Shown: positions 1-10,353, counted from the first letter of the stretch. The stretch is 64,000 bases of DNA from Eleginops maclovinus (GCF_036324505.1 NC_086350.1:20393032-20457031); one strand, 5' to 3'. Made by a program: numbers and translations. The notes: a model not told the origin generated them from the sequence alone.

Positions 1-550
1 ATGGACTGGAATGTTATCATTTAGGCAAAAACTTAAAAAGGTAGTGACAGAAAAACCTATGCATTCCAAAACCAATTTAACAATTAATTGAATTACTGTC
101 ATGGTTTTTGATTGGATATGGTCCACATCGATTCATATTGTCACATTTAGCTATTAATCAAAGAGCTCCAAACTCATCCAAATTAATATCATTTAATTGA
201 AGCTCTTGATTACATTAGATGGTACAGAGAATAAACATTGGAACAGAACACAAACAAGCCCATTCCAACTTGGTCCAATATGTCTTGTGATCACTGTGCC
301 AACGAGGAAAACAAAACAGATTTGATCTGCTGGTAACATCTTCAAAGGCAAATAAGCAGAAAACAAGCACAGAGAAGAACAAAGCTTAAAAATGTAATTC
401 ATTTTTGAAAAAACGGATTGGAAAAACTTCCACCAAACCTTTCATGTCAGTTGTGTGTTGTTAGAGCCATTCCTTTGTTAATATACCAATATACAGTTTA
501 CTAAGAAAAATAGTTCTTGCCTTTTTTTACTCTGTGAAAACTTGGTTTTG
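1..550. other. Unannotated AT-rich DNA
   Basis: I see no gene or recognisable repeat here. The one open frame of about 69 codons on the minus strand has no domain, splice context or codon pattern suggesting a real exon. Confidence 0.6.
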
Positions 551-606
551 AAGGGGTCCTATTATGCTCATATTCAGGTTTTATAACTGTATTTTGTGTC
601 TCTAAT

Positions 607-702
607 GTACGGAGCCCCAGATATGACATGGGAAAAAAATAAAATAAGTTGTGGCCACAACTTATTTTATTTTTTTCCCATGTCATATCTGGGGCTCCGT
701 AC
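607..702. repeat. Perfect 96-bp palindrome (foldback element)
   Basis: Two 48-base arms are exact reverse complements with no spacer; the centre is GTGG/CCAC at 654/655. The hexamer CTAATG flanks it on both sides (602-607 and 702-707), and TA dinucleotides lie at 608-609 and 700-701, so it may be an insertion with either a 6-bp or a TA target duplication. Because of the symmetry, the same roughly 27-residue peptide is encoded on both strands, which creates two spurious ORFs. It sits inside the family A repeat. Confidence 0.95.
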
Positions 703-967
703 TAATGTGATATGTTCACATGCTTTAATGTTCAAAAAGCTCTTTATTTTTCTCATACTGCCTGTGCTGCAGCACCTCTTTTCACCCTATTTGAAAACAG
801 AGCCTAATCTGCAGTATGTTGTGATTGGTCAACCACTTAGTGATGTCCCGCCCCTTAGCCTATCACCTACAATGCATTGGAGTGCTAGCCGATAGAAGCG
901 CTAGTCTTACGTAGAGATGTCATTATGTCGCAGAAGTAAGCAAAGGAATCGAGACGTTTCAGTTAGA

Positions 968-1315
968 GGTTTCAAGGTTTCAAGGTTTCAAGGTTTTATT
1001 TGTCATATGCACAGCAGATACAGCGTATATGTTGGCAATGAAAATCTTATGTCGCGTGCTCCTCCAACAACTCAACATGGTGCAGATAAGATAAATAAAA
1101 TAGTGCAAAAAGAGAGAAGAATATTTACAATATCAACAATAAAGATTTGAGGATGTGAAATATATACATGGAATACATTGAGAGTATTTAAATACTTTAC
1201 TCTGTGGAATGAGGAGGTATGGACAGATGCATATATTATGTATAGCAGATGTATATGGCAGATATGTATAATATATAGATATGTGTACTATAAACAGATA
1301 TGTATGGCAGATGTG

Positions 1316-1366
<51 letters not shown>

Positions 1367-1390
1367 ACTATAAAAAGATGTGAGTATGGG
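968..1390 (+). mobile_element. Unclassified interspersed repeat nested in family A
   Basis: It opens with three exact GGTTTCAA units (968-991), then runs through GGTTTTATTTGTCATATGCACAG-like sequence and ends in the AT-rich, tandem-like tract of the microsatellite. Its texture differs from the family A sequence on both sides, which resumes near 1390. I recall similar sequence as repetitive in other fish genomes but cannot name the family. Boundaries are approximate. Confidence 0.45.
1321..1356. repeat. (AT)18 microsatellite
   Basis: Thirty-six bases of uninterrupted AT, preceded by degenerate TATATAGATATGT-type repeats from about 1230. It is responsible for the tyrosine/isoleucine-rich ORFs on both strands here. 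Confidence 0.95.
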
Positions 1391-1975
1391 GGAGTGTATG
1401 GGGGAGACTTTCAGATGTTGGTCTTTGCAGACCATTTACATGCACAAAAACCTATATAACACACTTCAGGAAGGGGGAAACCCCAAAAAGCGCAATAAAA
1501 ACCCTTTAAACAGTTTTTATTTTGTAATGTTAACTAATTATGACTAAATAAGCAACAATCAGAGTCGAAGCCTAACAAATGCTAAACTGTGGGGGTGTAT
1601 TGATCACATTTGACAACTAAAAAAGCACTTCAAATGTTGCTAAATCAGCATAGACAAAAGGTCCTTTAGAAAGCTACTGTACAACCTATTTTTCAGCAAA
1701 GAAAGACAGTAGAGTTATTTTATGTCGTGTTAAATGAAATCCTTTTCTTGCATCAAAAAGTCCACATACTTTCTGATGTGTTTTTTAAGGGGATTAGCTC
1801 AGGTTCAATGATGTGTCCTCTGGATTTTTATAGGGTGTTGCATTTTATGGTAACACTTACTCCTGACATTTGAGAAAAAAAATCAATGTTTCCTGCTTTT
1901 TCGCCTTGAGTCGTTTTTTTTGATGAGGGATTTCTGCTCTCATGTTCTAAATGTCATGGTGTGGTCTATTCACAG

Positions 1976-1984
1976 CAGATGCAG
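1976..1984 (+). other. Possible 9-nt microexon
   Basis: The string ATTCACAG / CAGATGCAG / GTAAGT places a plausible acceptor and a consensus-grade donor nine bases apart. A branch-point-like TTCTAAAT lies about 30 bases upstream. The polypyrimidine tract is weak. With no host gene identified, this is a speculative call. Confidence 0.12.
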
Positions 1985-2031
1985 GTAAGTGATGATGTGA
2001 AGAAAGTGGGATTTTCAGTTAAAACTGAACA

Positions 2032-2045
2032 GGGGGGGGGGGGGG
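2032..2045. repeat. G14 homopolymer
   Basis: Fourteen consecutive G residues, followed by a G/A-rich tail to about 2060. It is prone to length error and G-quadruplex formation. Confidence 0.95.
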
Positions 2046-2599
2046 AGGGAAGGGGAAAGTTTTTTAAACAGCTGGCTTTACCTGCAGGCCATTGACTTTC
2101 TGTGTGTGTGAGGGGAGGGTTCATCCAAGTGTGTTAATCCATTCTTGCTGGTTGCTGTCGCTGGCCCTCCTTCATGCTTCTCACCTCACATCATCACCAT
2201 TCTCCTCCTTCTTCCCCCCGGTAACCCGACCCCTGCACCCACCCACAGCCCATCCAATCCCTTGGTCCTTCTTCAAAGGGCTTCACGGTATTACGAGCAA
2301 TCAGGACACACATGTGTTCCACACGTGCGTGGCCACACACTCTTTCAGGGATACACTTTTGACTCTGCCCATTTGTTGCCCATTGCCACCTTTAGAGGGC
2401 AGCAGAGTTTCACTCAGAGGGAATTGTTAGACGCTGACATGGAAAGAAGCTTCACTGATGTGTTGGACACTTCCTTTCTTTTGCTTTCACGGAATTCCTG
2501 TACGTCTCACTTCTTCCATACCTTCATCTCACAAACCTTTCTTTCTGTCCATCTTCTGTTATTGCTGTCATTCCTTTTTAGCTCACCCCTCCCACCCAT

Positions 2600-2870
2600 T
2601 CTGTCCCAGTTGCGGAGCGAGTTGAAGATTGACAGATCTGCTATATCTGGTTATGGGCTGTAATTAAAACTAATTTGGCTTGCTGATGGCATTTTCCACC
2701 CCCTTTCATCCACTTCAATTAGTCAGTATCAGTTGACCCGACGTCTTGTATCAGATTTGCTTATAAATGAAAAAGAGGTAAACAGGCAGAGGTAGCGGTG
2801 GCATCACCCTAGGGTGACAGCCACTTCAGGCATGATACAGTTGCCAGACAGATGAGATGAGGGGATTAAG
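2600..2870. promoter_or_regulatory. Possible conserved non-coding element
   Basis: A non-repetitive, mixed-composition block rich in TAAT/ATTA cores (for example CTGTAATTAAAACTAATTTG near 2659) and a near-palindromic CCCTAGGG. It stands out from the AT-rich or simple sequence around it. No alignment was possible, so this rests on texture only. Confidence 0.2.
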
Positions 2871-2893
2871 AGAGGCCCCTGTATCTGGCTCGT

Positions 2894-2925
2894 ACACACG
2901 CACACGCACACACACACACACACAC
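2894..2925. repeat. Imperfect (CA)n microsatellite
   Basis: CA repeats with two CG interruptions at the 5' side, about 32 bases long. Confidence 0.9.
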
Positions 2926-4869
2926 TCAGTGTTGCTGAATCTATTGATTACGCAAACAGTCCAAGGCCCAGTGATGCTGATCACTCACAAATTGACCTTC
3001 ATATGTCAACTTCTCACTTTTGAAATCTGCACCACCTGGATATTTTTGGAAAAACCTTTCAGTCCCTCTGTTAGATTGTATAAGTCCCCCCTGCTGTGCA
3101 TGAGCCACGTTTCCCAAACTTTTGACAGTTGGGAAACCAACCAGATGTTGCTAGATTAAGTAAAACAGATGTTCCGCCACACATTGTACTTGCTCTGGTG
3201 TATCGATGAGCATAGTCTAAATAACAAATCTGTCTTTCCCCAAGTAGAAAAACCTTTTGAAAATGTACAATAAAATGTTTCCAATTTACAACACAACGGT
3301 GCTGGTAAATCTTTGGTCAGTTTGTTCAGACATGTTTTCAAACCTTTTGTTTCTTTTAAACACAATTGTCACAAATGACAATTATTGTCATTGTAGAAAC
3401 AATGTGACCAAAGCACCAGCAACTCAATGCAACTGTAGAATTAAACTCCCTGATCCACATTACTGTAAATAGTCTTACCATCATCTTACCATCACCGTTC
3501 ATCATCTTACCATCACCGTTCATCTAATTTTGGTGTTTTGTATGCCGGCAGACCTGCGGTAGACACAAAGAGCAGCTGAGGCTAATTGGAATGCCATTCA
3601 TTTAGCTGGTATTTGGTAAAAAAGTATTAATGAGCCATCTGAAACTTTGAGCAGATGATGGCACTGAATACTTTCTTAAGTTCCCCAAAGTTATTACAAA
3701 TCGTTTTAAGGTGTCAACGAATGTCTGTACACATTTTCATGGCAATCATGTTGACAGTGACATGGTATTGTACTGAAAAATACACGTCAACCTGGTGATG
3801 GCCCTAGATGAAAAGAGGATAACCAAAGTCATTAGGACTGTCGTTAGGAACCACACAGATACAGAGATGTGGCATCAGTCCAATATTTCAGCCGAAAATG
3901 GTAATGAAACTCCCACCAGCTCATAAAAAACCTTTTGGAGACCTGACCTTGTCAGTTGCTGCCTCAAGACTTTCCCTGAAAATATAAGCAGAGCAGAATG
4001 TCTTGACTCCTTTGAAAGTATGTCCGGACGCCTGTGTAAGTGTGTTTATGTGTGAACTACAAATGTATGCTGTTTTGAAATACATATATCTTGTAACATC
4101 TTTTTGCTGACATATTTTTGATGTAAATCAATTTGGCACAAATCTTGTTTGCTTTTAGAGCGCTCTATGAATACACTTGACGTTGATTGCTTCTAGCTGT
4201 AGACATTACATAAGAAATGGTCACTCTTTGACTTGTGAGCTAAGGGTAAAGTTGAGTTTGTCAGTATTCAATAACAATATATTTTGGCACCTTGCTTGCC
4301 ATTTTAACCAAATGCAAAGTTAAGGCACTTGCATTGACGTTGCACCTGCTGCTAGTGAGTTTCACAATGGTCAAAATGATTCTACAGTGGATGGAGCTTT
4401 AGTCCCTAATATTAAATATATCAACCTCAAAAACATTGGATCCTACTCTACCCCTGGTTGATACCTTAATCATTCTTACTCCACGCCTATGTTTGTAACT
4501 GGCTTTCTGTTATGTAATTCATTCTTAAGTTCAAGCTTGCATTAACACTGACTTGTTTTTTCTCAGACTAGATAAAGCTCCTTCCTTGCTACAATCTCTT
4601 GAGGCCAAAACAGATCAGAACGTGTGATAGAATATTTAAGGATCACTTATGAAGTCATGCCACTAATTAATATTTCATTAAAAGTTCACAGGTGTATTAT
4701 ATTCTTTATCTAGAGTCGAAACCTCCTAACAGCACTAGAGACAAGCATTTTTAATGAATGTCAGCTTGCCTCTTCAAAGGATTCTTTATCTGATAAAATA
4801 TACAACACACGCAGAGAGAGACTTTATTTTCTTCTTACTTTTCCTTTCTTCCAAACAATCTCAGCATTG
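2926..4869. other. Unannotated DNA
   Basis: Mostly AT-rich sequence without recognised genes or transposons, apart from the 21-bp tandem duplication at 3479. Open frames are at most 100 codons and featureless. Confidence 0.5.
3479..3520. repeat. Exact 21-bp tandem duplication
   Basis: Two identical, adjacent 21-base units (3479-3499 and 3500-3520), each ending ATCACCGTT. The start of a third unit (CATC) follows. The exact identity suggests a recent slippage event. Confidence 0.95.
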
Positions 4870-5680
4870 AGTCAGTGGCTTTTCCTGTCAACACGGTTTG
4901 TCTTTTACAGTCACCGCTTGCATCCCAGCGACCCATTGAGGCTGTGGACCCCCCACACACTTTCAGTCTCGCTCATGCATCAGCAGTTATCTTCAAAAAA
5001 TCACTTTACTCCATTTCTCTCCCTCAGATCAGCTCGCAGCGCACTCTCTCCTTCTCCCTCTGTCGCGACTCTGTGTCTACCTCTCTTCATCCAGAACTGC
5101 ATATTGAAAGGATTCGTGGTCTCACTTCGTGAAGCTGTGAGTCTCATTTAAATAGACGCAGCAGCTGGGCTGACACGCAAGCCTCGCCTCACGAATCCGT
5201 GCTCCTCTTGAAACAGGAGAGAGCGGAGAGCGGAAGACGACAATGGTGTGACAAATTGCGTTTTCTTATTTTCATTCCGCTGATTTATTCTTTCCCTCTG
5301 CTGCACTGCCACCCATCAACAGCACACCAGCCACTCCTCAATCCTGTTTCCCATTTCGCTATATCCTTTGGAGCGGAAGACCTATAGCAGTGGTAATGAG
5401 GGAGGTTAATTGGCCTTGCTGTGTCTTTACGAGGCTGGATAGTGACGATGACAGCACTAGTGTGGGGGGTGACAATTTTCTCAATTTTCTGTGAATGCCC
5501 ACCTGCTTACCCTCTGCTGTTTGCACATAATCTGAAATCTTCCCCACTGAGAGTCCTCTTTATCTATGCAGCGTTCGGGATAAAAGAGAGACTTTCCGTT
5601 TGGAGACTTTCACACAGACACCGACACCTTCCGCGCTATTCAATTAGGTCACACTATAATACTGCGAGCCATCAGAGGGT
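4870..5680 (+). promoter_or_regulatory. Promoter-like or conserved non-coding block
   Basis: The block is less AT-rich than its surroundings and pyrimidine-rich on the plus strand. A TATA-like TTTAAATAG lies at 5147-5155, followed by about 90 bases of mixed, CpG-containing sequence (CCTCGCCTCACGAATCCG), which is an arrangement seen at promoters. The first ATG after it (5242) meets a stop after one more codon. From about 5340 to 5660 the sequence resembles a conserved enhancer. No transcript evidence is available, and a distal enhancer is equally possible. Confidence 0.2.
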
Positions 5681-5833
5681 TGAGTAGATTTGCCTTTTCA
5701 GGGAATGATAGCACAGGTTTGACAAAAAGCAGGGTTAGCAAATGTTCACAGTGATTGATTGCCTTTCTTATGCAATTTTCATGGCCCTAGTTTGTGATGT
5801 TGACAGGGAATTGACTGAAAATCGTAGAGTATG

Positions 5834-6318
5834 TGTCAGGATCTCAGTTTCTGTATTTATAGTTTACGGTTTTATTTTTGAAATGTTTCTTGTTTTGTAT
5901 CTTCCTGTCTTGGCTTGTTCACTTCCTGTCTTGTCTAGTTTACTTCCTGTCTTTACTTTCCCTCCTGTCTGATTGTCTGATGTGCTCACATGTTGCCCCT
6001 GTGTGCCTCCTCCCCCTTCCCAGCTGTTTCTTGTCTTGTGATTACCCTCCCCTGTATTTAGTCTGTGCTTTCCTTTGTGTTCTTTGTGGTATCGTCGTCG
6101 TTGTTTACCTGTTCCCTGTAGAGATTTGGATCTCCCTAGTTAGCCCTCCATTTTCCACTGGTTTGTCTGCGTTTTTATTGTGATACCTTTGCCTTGGATT
6201 TTTTCTGTATTTTTGTTATCAGCTTTTTCATAAATAAAAGCTCGCCTTTTGTTATCCGTTTGTTCCCCCGGCCTCCTCTATTGGCTTCTGCACTTGGGTC
6301 CTTCCCCCAATCCTGACA
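5834..6318 (+). mobile_element. Long terminal repeat of a Ty3/gypsy-type retrotransposon
   Basis: The LTR is 485 bases, starting TGTCAGGAT and ending ATCCTGACA, so its ends are exact 9-base inverted complements in the canonical TG...CA form. A polyadenylation signal AATAAA lies at 6233-6238, about 80 bases before the 3' end, as expected for the end of R. Directly after it come GTACGACACGACC and an ATG that opens Met-Asp-Pro-Ala-Asp, a start I recognise from gag frames of fish gypsy elements. No tRNA-type TGG follows the LTR, so tRNA priming is not obvious. No matching 3' LTR is present downstream, so the element is truncated. Confidence 0.75.
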
Positions 6319-6435
6319 GTACGACACGACCAAAAGATGGACCCAGCAGACAGCCTCTATGAGGTAACTTATAATCTAACTTGACTAAAGAATGACTGTC
6401 GGTACGCCTCCAGTACAGAGGAGAGGCATGCCATC
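6319..6435 (+). pseudogene. Broken gag start after the LTR
   Basis: An ATG at 6337 opens MDPADSLYE but meets TGA after 15 codons. This is the expected place for a gypsy gag start. A later frame (6436 onward) carries related low-complexity sequence, so the original reading frame has been disrupted. The break is described only; no intact frame is present. Confidence 0.45.
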
Positions 6436-6699
6436 ATGGCCGAGGCATGCATGGAGATATGTTCGAGCCCGTGGTTAAGAGACTTATTACCCGAGTGGGT
6501 GGAGGAGTTTTTTGGAAGCTGTGAGGCCAAACTTGTTTCCCGGCCTGCTAGCCCCAGGCATGCTAGCTCCCTGCCTGCCACAGCTCCCCACTTGGAACCT
6601 TATGTGGACCCTTTTGTTGGCTCCCGTCTGGCTTTTGGAGGTCCGCGGAGCCTGCAACAGTCCACTAAGGGACGCAAAGCCAGTCGACCAGCCTGTGCT

Positions 6700-6858
6700 C
6701 CTGCAGCCAAGCCTCCTGCAGCCAAGCCGCCTGCAGCCAAGCCCCCTGCAGCCAAGCCCCCTGCAGCCAAGCCCCCTGCAGCCAAGCCGCCTGCAGCCAA
6801 GCCGCCTGCAGTCAAGCCCCCTGCAGCCAAGCCTCCTGCAGCCAAGCCTCCTGCAGTC
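6700..6858 (+). repeat. 15-bp minisatellite (Pro-Ala-Ala-Lys-Pro coding)
   Basis: About ten tandem copies of a CCTGCAGCCAAGCCN unit, differing mainly at the third position of one proline codon and by two GCC to GTC changes. It lies inside the gag-like frame and preserves that frame because the unit is a multiple of three. Confidence 0.95.
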
Positions 6859-6969
6859 ATGCTTCCGGCTCAAGTTTTGGCCCTAGCAGCCGCGTTCCCG
6901 GCTGCAGTTCCGGCCCTAGCAGCCATGTTTCCAGGCCAAGCCCTGGCCGCCATGCTCCCCGCTGCAGTC

Positions 6970-7077
6970 CGGCCGACTCCAGCCCCTGCTGTCCTGTCGG
7001 CGGCCCGGCCGACTCCTGCCCCTGCTGTCCTGTCAGCGGCCCGGCCGACTCCTGCCCCTGCTGTCCTCCGTCGCCCT
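6970..7077 (+). repeat. 36-bp tandem repeat in the gag-like frame
   Basis: Three consecutive 36-base units, each beginning CGGCCGACTCC and encoding RPTPAPAVLSAA or close to it. The third unit diverges at its end (LRR instead of LSAA). Confidence 0.9.
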
Positions 7078-7570
7078 CCTGCCCACCCTCCTGAGTGTCC
7101 CCGCCGTGGCCTCCGGCTCGGTCTTTGGCCCTGTCTTTGGCCCTGCCTCCGCCCCCCAGAGTTCCCTAGACTCGGCCTTCGCCCCTGTCTCCGGCCCCCA
7201 GTGTTCCCTCGCCGTGACCTACGCCCCTGTTTCTGGGGCCTCACGGCCTCTGCCTTGCTCCCGGGCCGTCCGCCCGACTTTTCATTTAGGCATGATAGAC
7301 TATCATTACATTTTACAATATCATAGTTTTTGGGGAATTGACTAATTCCTTTATAACTTCAGGATGCAGCTGCACACAGATATCATAAATCAAGGCAATG
7401 ATATTTCAAATAGTGAAATGATTCACCTGTAGAAGTGCCAGTGTCATGTGTTTTGGATGTAAAATCTTTATCTACAAATGTATCAGTAAATACAGGTGTT
7501 ACTATACATTGAGAGAAGAAAAACAATAGAAGTAGCCTATTAAGCAGCACAACATTAGGATATTTTATTA

Positions 7571-7876
7571 GAGAGGCCCCATTATGCTATGCAGGCTTTT
7601 TCCTTTTTTGTGCATGTTAGTGGTCTGCAAATGCTAAAATCCCAATGTTCAGTGGGCTGCCTGAAACGCTTCGATAGGACTATATATTTATTTATATATA
7701 TTATGAAACACTTGTGCTTCTATTTGCTAACTTTCCAAAACATTTCATGTGATTTGCTAAGGCTGGTACATTTCCAACACATCTCTAAGCGGTTGAGCAA
7801 TCATAACAGAGCCAGCTAACTAATCAGAGCGGACTGGGCTCTCATTTCAGACAGAGGGTCAAAAGAACAGAGGTTG
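7571..7876 (+). mobile_element. Family A repeat, copy 2 (truncated)
   Basis: It begins GAGAGGCCCCATTATGCT and contains TTTTGTGCATGTTAGTGGTC, which pairs with the reverse complement of 1423-1449. It continues through AATCATAACAGAGCCAGC to ACAGAGGGTCAAAAG, which corresponds to the inner part of copy 1 near 775-795 in reverse. The far terminus is missing. It is non-coding. Confidence 0.6.
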
Positions 7877-9241
7877 AAAAGATTTTTTTTTTTTATTCCA
7901 TAAACTACTAACAACATTTTTCTGTGTTGGAATTCAACAGACACTTGAATGAAATGACTTTCGTACAAAATTTGGAGTGATCTCTTAATATTTTGCAGAG
8001 CTGAACCTACTGTTTAACTGCATATGCTCACCACTACAACTCTGGCTCAACTTATTATTTAGGTTTCTCAAACATTGTGATAAGGGTTTATTTAAAAAAA
8101 GGAGAAATAAAAAGGGTAAAACTATTAAATGGTTAGTCTTGAGTTCACACTGTGTGAAAAAGCATTTTCTCCTCTCTTTGTTTCGCCCCTGTGTGATTCT
8201 GTGATGCTGTTCGTCTGGTGCCCTTGTGTTTTTCCTGCCCTCTCCAGCTGTATCTTGCCTTAGTGATGATTCTTATGTGAATATATGCCTGTCTTCTCTT
8301 AAACCTTAACACCTCCATGTTGTTTTGAAAGTAGTGTGCATTTATTATTATTAACCATAATTCCAGTATGTGTTTGTGAAAGGCCTTCTTTGAGAACATG
8401 TTTTCATTCGCCCTAGGTTTCAGTATGTGAATGCTCCATGAAATTATCCTGCGCTGTGTGCTGTGGCACATGGGTTGTAAGCTACACACCCCATGCGTTT
8501 GATCCACAGTAATTTGTTGATCATTAAGTCTCAACAAAAGTAAAATGACATTTGAAACCATTTTGCAATAACAGAAAATGCATGTATGTGTTATTTCCCT
8601 CTGTGGAGAGAAGTTCTGAGGTCAATGTGATTATTTTTCATCTGTCTCTTTCTTTTTACACTTACTCTCATCAGCACTAACATCCCCTTCCTCTCTATTT
8701 CCACTCTCTCAGCCACTCCCTTCTTTGTCCATTTTAATCCCTTCATCCATCTCGAGGCTGTGGGCAGTTTGGCCACTCCTGTGGACCGATGAGCAGAACC
8801 ATTGATCACTGTAAACTCAGCCTTTTACACTTAATGAAATCCCTGTTCAGCAACTCTGTACATGCAAAGTGTCTGGAGGAGATCCACTAACACACACACA
8901 CACACACATGGAAGTCAAGTGTTTGAGGGGACCTTGAATAAATCAATACAAGTAGAGAGATGGAGAAGCAGGCAGATGGATGGATAAAGCAAAGCATATT
9001 CATGCGTAGTACTCAACACTGCTGCTTATTCAACATCAAGCATCTGTTATTTTTTCCGCTTGACTTTTACCCCTGCCTCATTCTGAATATTTTTGTGCGT
9101 GGCATTTATGAATGATATCAAGGGGCCTTTGATTTGATTTGTGCTGAGGTGTTCAGGTAGATCCTTACAGACTGACAGGCAGTCAAGTACACAGTATAAA
9201 GACCCAGGCCATCATGAACAAATAAATACAATAAACTAAGT
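7877..9241. other. Unannotated DNA
   Basis: AT-rich sequence with a CA microsatellite at 8891. A 138-codon minus-strand frame at 8145-8561 has no domain, and its composition matches chance. I see no recognised repeat family. Confidence 0.5.
8891..8908. repeat. (CA)9 microsatellite
   Basis: Nine uninterrupted CA units. Confidence 0.9.
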
Positions 9242-10236
9242 CGACATAAAAAGGACAACTTGTATCACTTGAGCTCAGAGTAAACTGTTGCTAAGAGGCT
9301 TTGGCACATGAACTTGAGTGGCAGCTCTGAAGACCTTTGTTGCTCTTAAGAATTATGAGACACACAAACACAAATCCACACAATGTGTGTTAGGAAATGT
9401 GTAATAAAAGTGAATCCCAGTTTTTGAAAACTGTTCATTTTAATGTTTGATCATCCACGCAGTTTTCACATATATTTCTTGCTACGTTACATGCTTTGTA
9501 TTACATTGCAGATGGTCAAAATTATGTGATTTCTCAACGTTTAAAAAAATCAAACCATTTACTGCAAAAACATTGCCTGGTTTATGAGCCTTTCACCCTT
9601 CTCTGTTCCCTCCTCTTCCCTGGAGATAAGCAGTCCGATGAACTGTCAGTAGGCACGTCACAACAATTGATACTGCTTATACTGATAAAATAAAGTTCAC
9701 AAAATATAGTTTTTCTTTTCTCCCTGAAGTTCAAAACAGACTGGATCAAAATCATACATTTTGTATCCACTGCTAAAGAGCTCATTTTGTACCATCACCA
9801 CTCCACCTGTACTTGTTAATTTGCCACATAGAAACAAATCTAACTTTCAAATTTAGGAAAAGCGTTGGCCCTAATTGGACATCAGGTCTGTGCTGTTTTG
9901 GGGGGATTTTGGTGGTGAGAGCAGAAGGCGTCCATCCAGCAGCTGTCCCCCGCTGAGTGCTATTCTGCAGCTCAGGTGGCAAAGAGCATCTGCCCTTTCA
10001 TGCTTCTCAAGACTTGTTTGAGCAGGAAAAAAAGGATTTTAAGCCTGCACATAAGATGGTAAAAGCTGACAACTCTGTTTGTGTGATGCACTTACTGTAC
10101 ACTTGTATTAAAAAAGGTACTGCACATGAAAGAGTCTACAAAAGACAACCAGGACTGTAGCGGTGTACTGTCAGAATGCTCAGCAGGAGGGCGTCTGCGC
10201 CGGCGCCAAGGGGGAGTCATGAGTCACCTAGTGGCA
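9242..10236 (+). repeat. Segmental duplicate, copy A
   Basis: From 9295 (GAGGCTTTGGCACATGAACT) to 10236 this sequence is collinear with 11201-12020. Landmarks shared in order include TGTGATTTCTCA, GGAGATAAG, CTGTTTTGGGGGGATT, GAGTGCTATTCTGCAG and CAAAGAGCATCTGCCCTT. A weaker match may extend back to 9242. Copy A has normal texture with no unusual density of indels. It contains no gene. Confidence 0.9.
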
Positions 10237-10353
10237 GGTGGTGCTGAGCGGTGGTGGGTACCTGTGAGATGAGTGACACAGAATGACTAAAAAGGCTTAT
10301 TTATGAATGGGAAAAAGCATGATATTGAATCAGGATAAGAAGAATGGATCATA

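Larger units (their letters stand above)
551..1497 (-). mobile_element. Non-autonomous DNA-transposon-like repeat, family A copy 1, with two nested insertions
   Basis: The left end reads AGGGGTCCTATTATGCTCAT and the right end (1418-1497) reads as the reverse complement of a GGTCTGCAAA...CATTATGC type end. The stretch 1423-1449 matches the reverse complement of 7606-7636 with only a few mismatches, so this copy and the one at 7571 belong to one family in opposite orientations. From memory, this style of repeat with a CTATTATGC terminus is very common in percomorph genomes. The copy is interrupted by the palindrome at 607-702 and by an unrelated repeat from about 968 to about 1390. There is no coding capacity. 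The class is not certain; a MITE-like element is the best reading. Confidence 0.65.
1498..2599. other. Unannotated DNA with pyrimidine-rich stretch
   Basis: The first half is AT-rich with no recognised repeat. From about 2150 to 2600 the plus strand is strongly pyrimidine-rich, so few stops occur and two frames stay open for 112 and 172 codons. Their content is low-complexity Ser/Leu/Pro/His with no domain, so I do not call them genes. Confidence 0.5.
6436..7326 (+). pseudogene. Gag-like, proline/alanine-rich open frame of the LTR element
   Basis: The frame runs for 296 codons. Residues 1-60 are ordinary mixed sequence (MAEACMEICSSPWL...), with a hydrophobic/acidic LLPEWVEEFFGS motif. Residues about 88-140 are ten PA(A/V)KP pentapeptides. 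Residues about 179-214 are three near-identical 12-residue units, and the remainder is Pro/Leu/Arg-rich. I see no capsid homology region, CCHC knuckle, protease or reverse transcriptase. The frame has stayed open because its GC-rich repeats lack stops; the same repeats keep several antisense frames open. Automated annotation might call it a cell-wall-like protein, but its position behind an LTR argues for retroelement debris. Sequence beyond about 7280 reverts to AT-rich host DNA. Confidence 0.5.

Noticed and set aside
2092..2663. Two overlapping 112- and 172-codon frames
   Set aside because: They are in different frames of the same pyrimidine-rich tract, where stops are rare. The Ser/Leu/Pro/His text shows no family resemblance.
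3479..3520. CRISPR-like direct repeats
   Set aside because: Only two adjacent units without spacers, in a vertebrate genome; a simple tandem duplication.
6487..7244. Antisense Gly/Ala/Arg-rich frames over the gag-like repeats
   Set aside because: By-products of the 15-bp and 36-bp repeats, whose periods are multiples of three and lack stops on either strand.
8145..8561. 138-codon minus-strand frame
   Set aside because: No motif and random-looking composition; no splice or UTR context.
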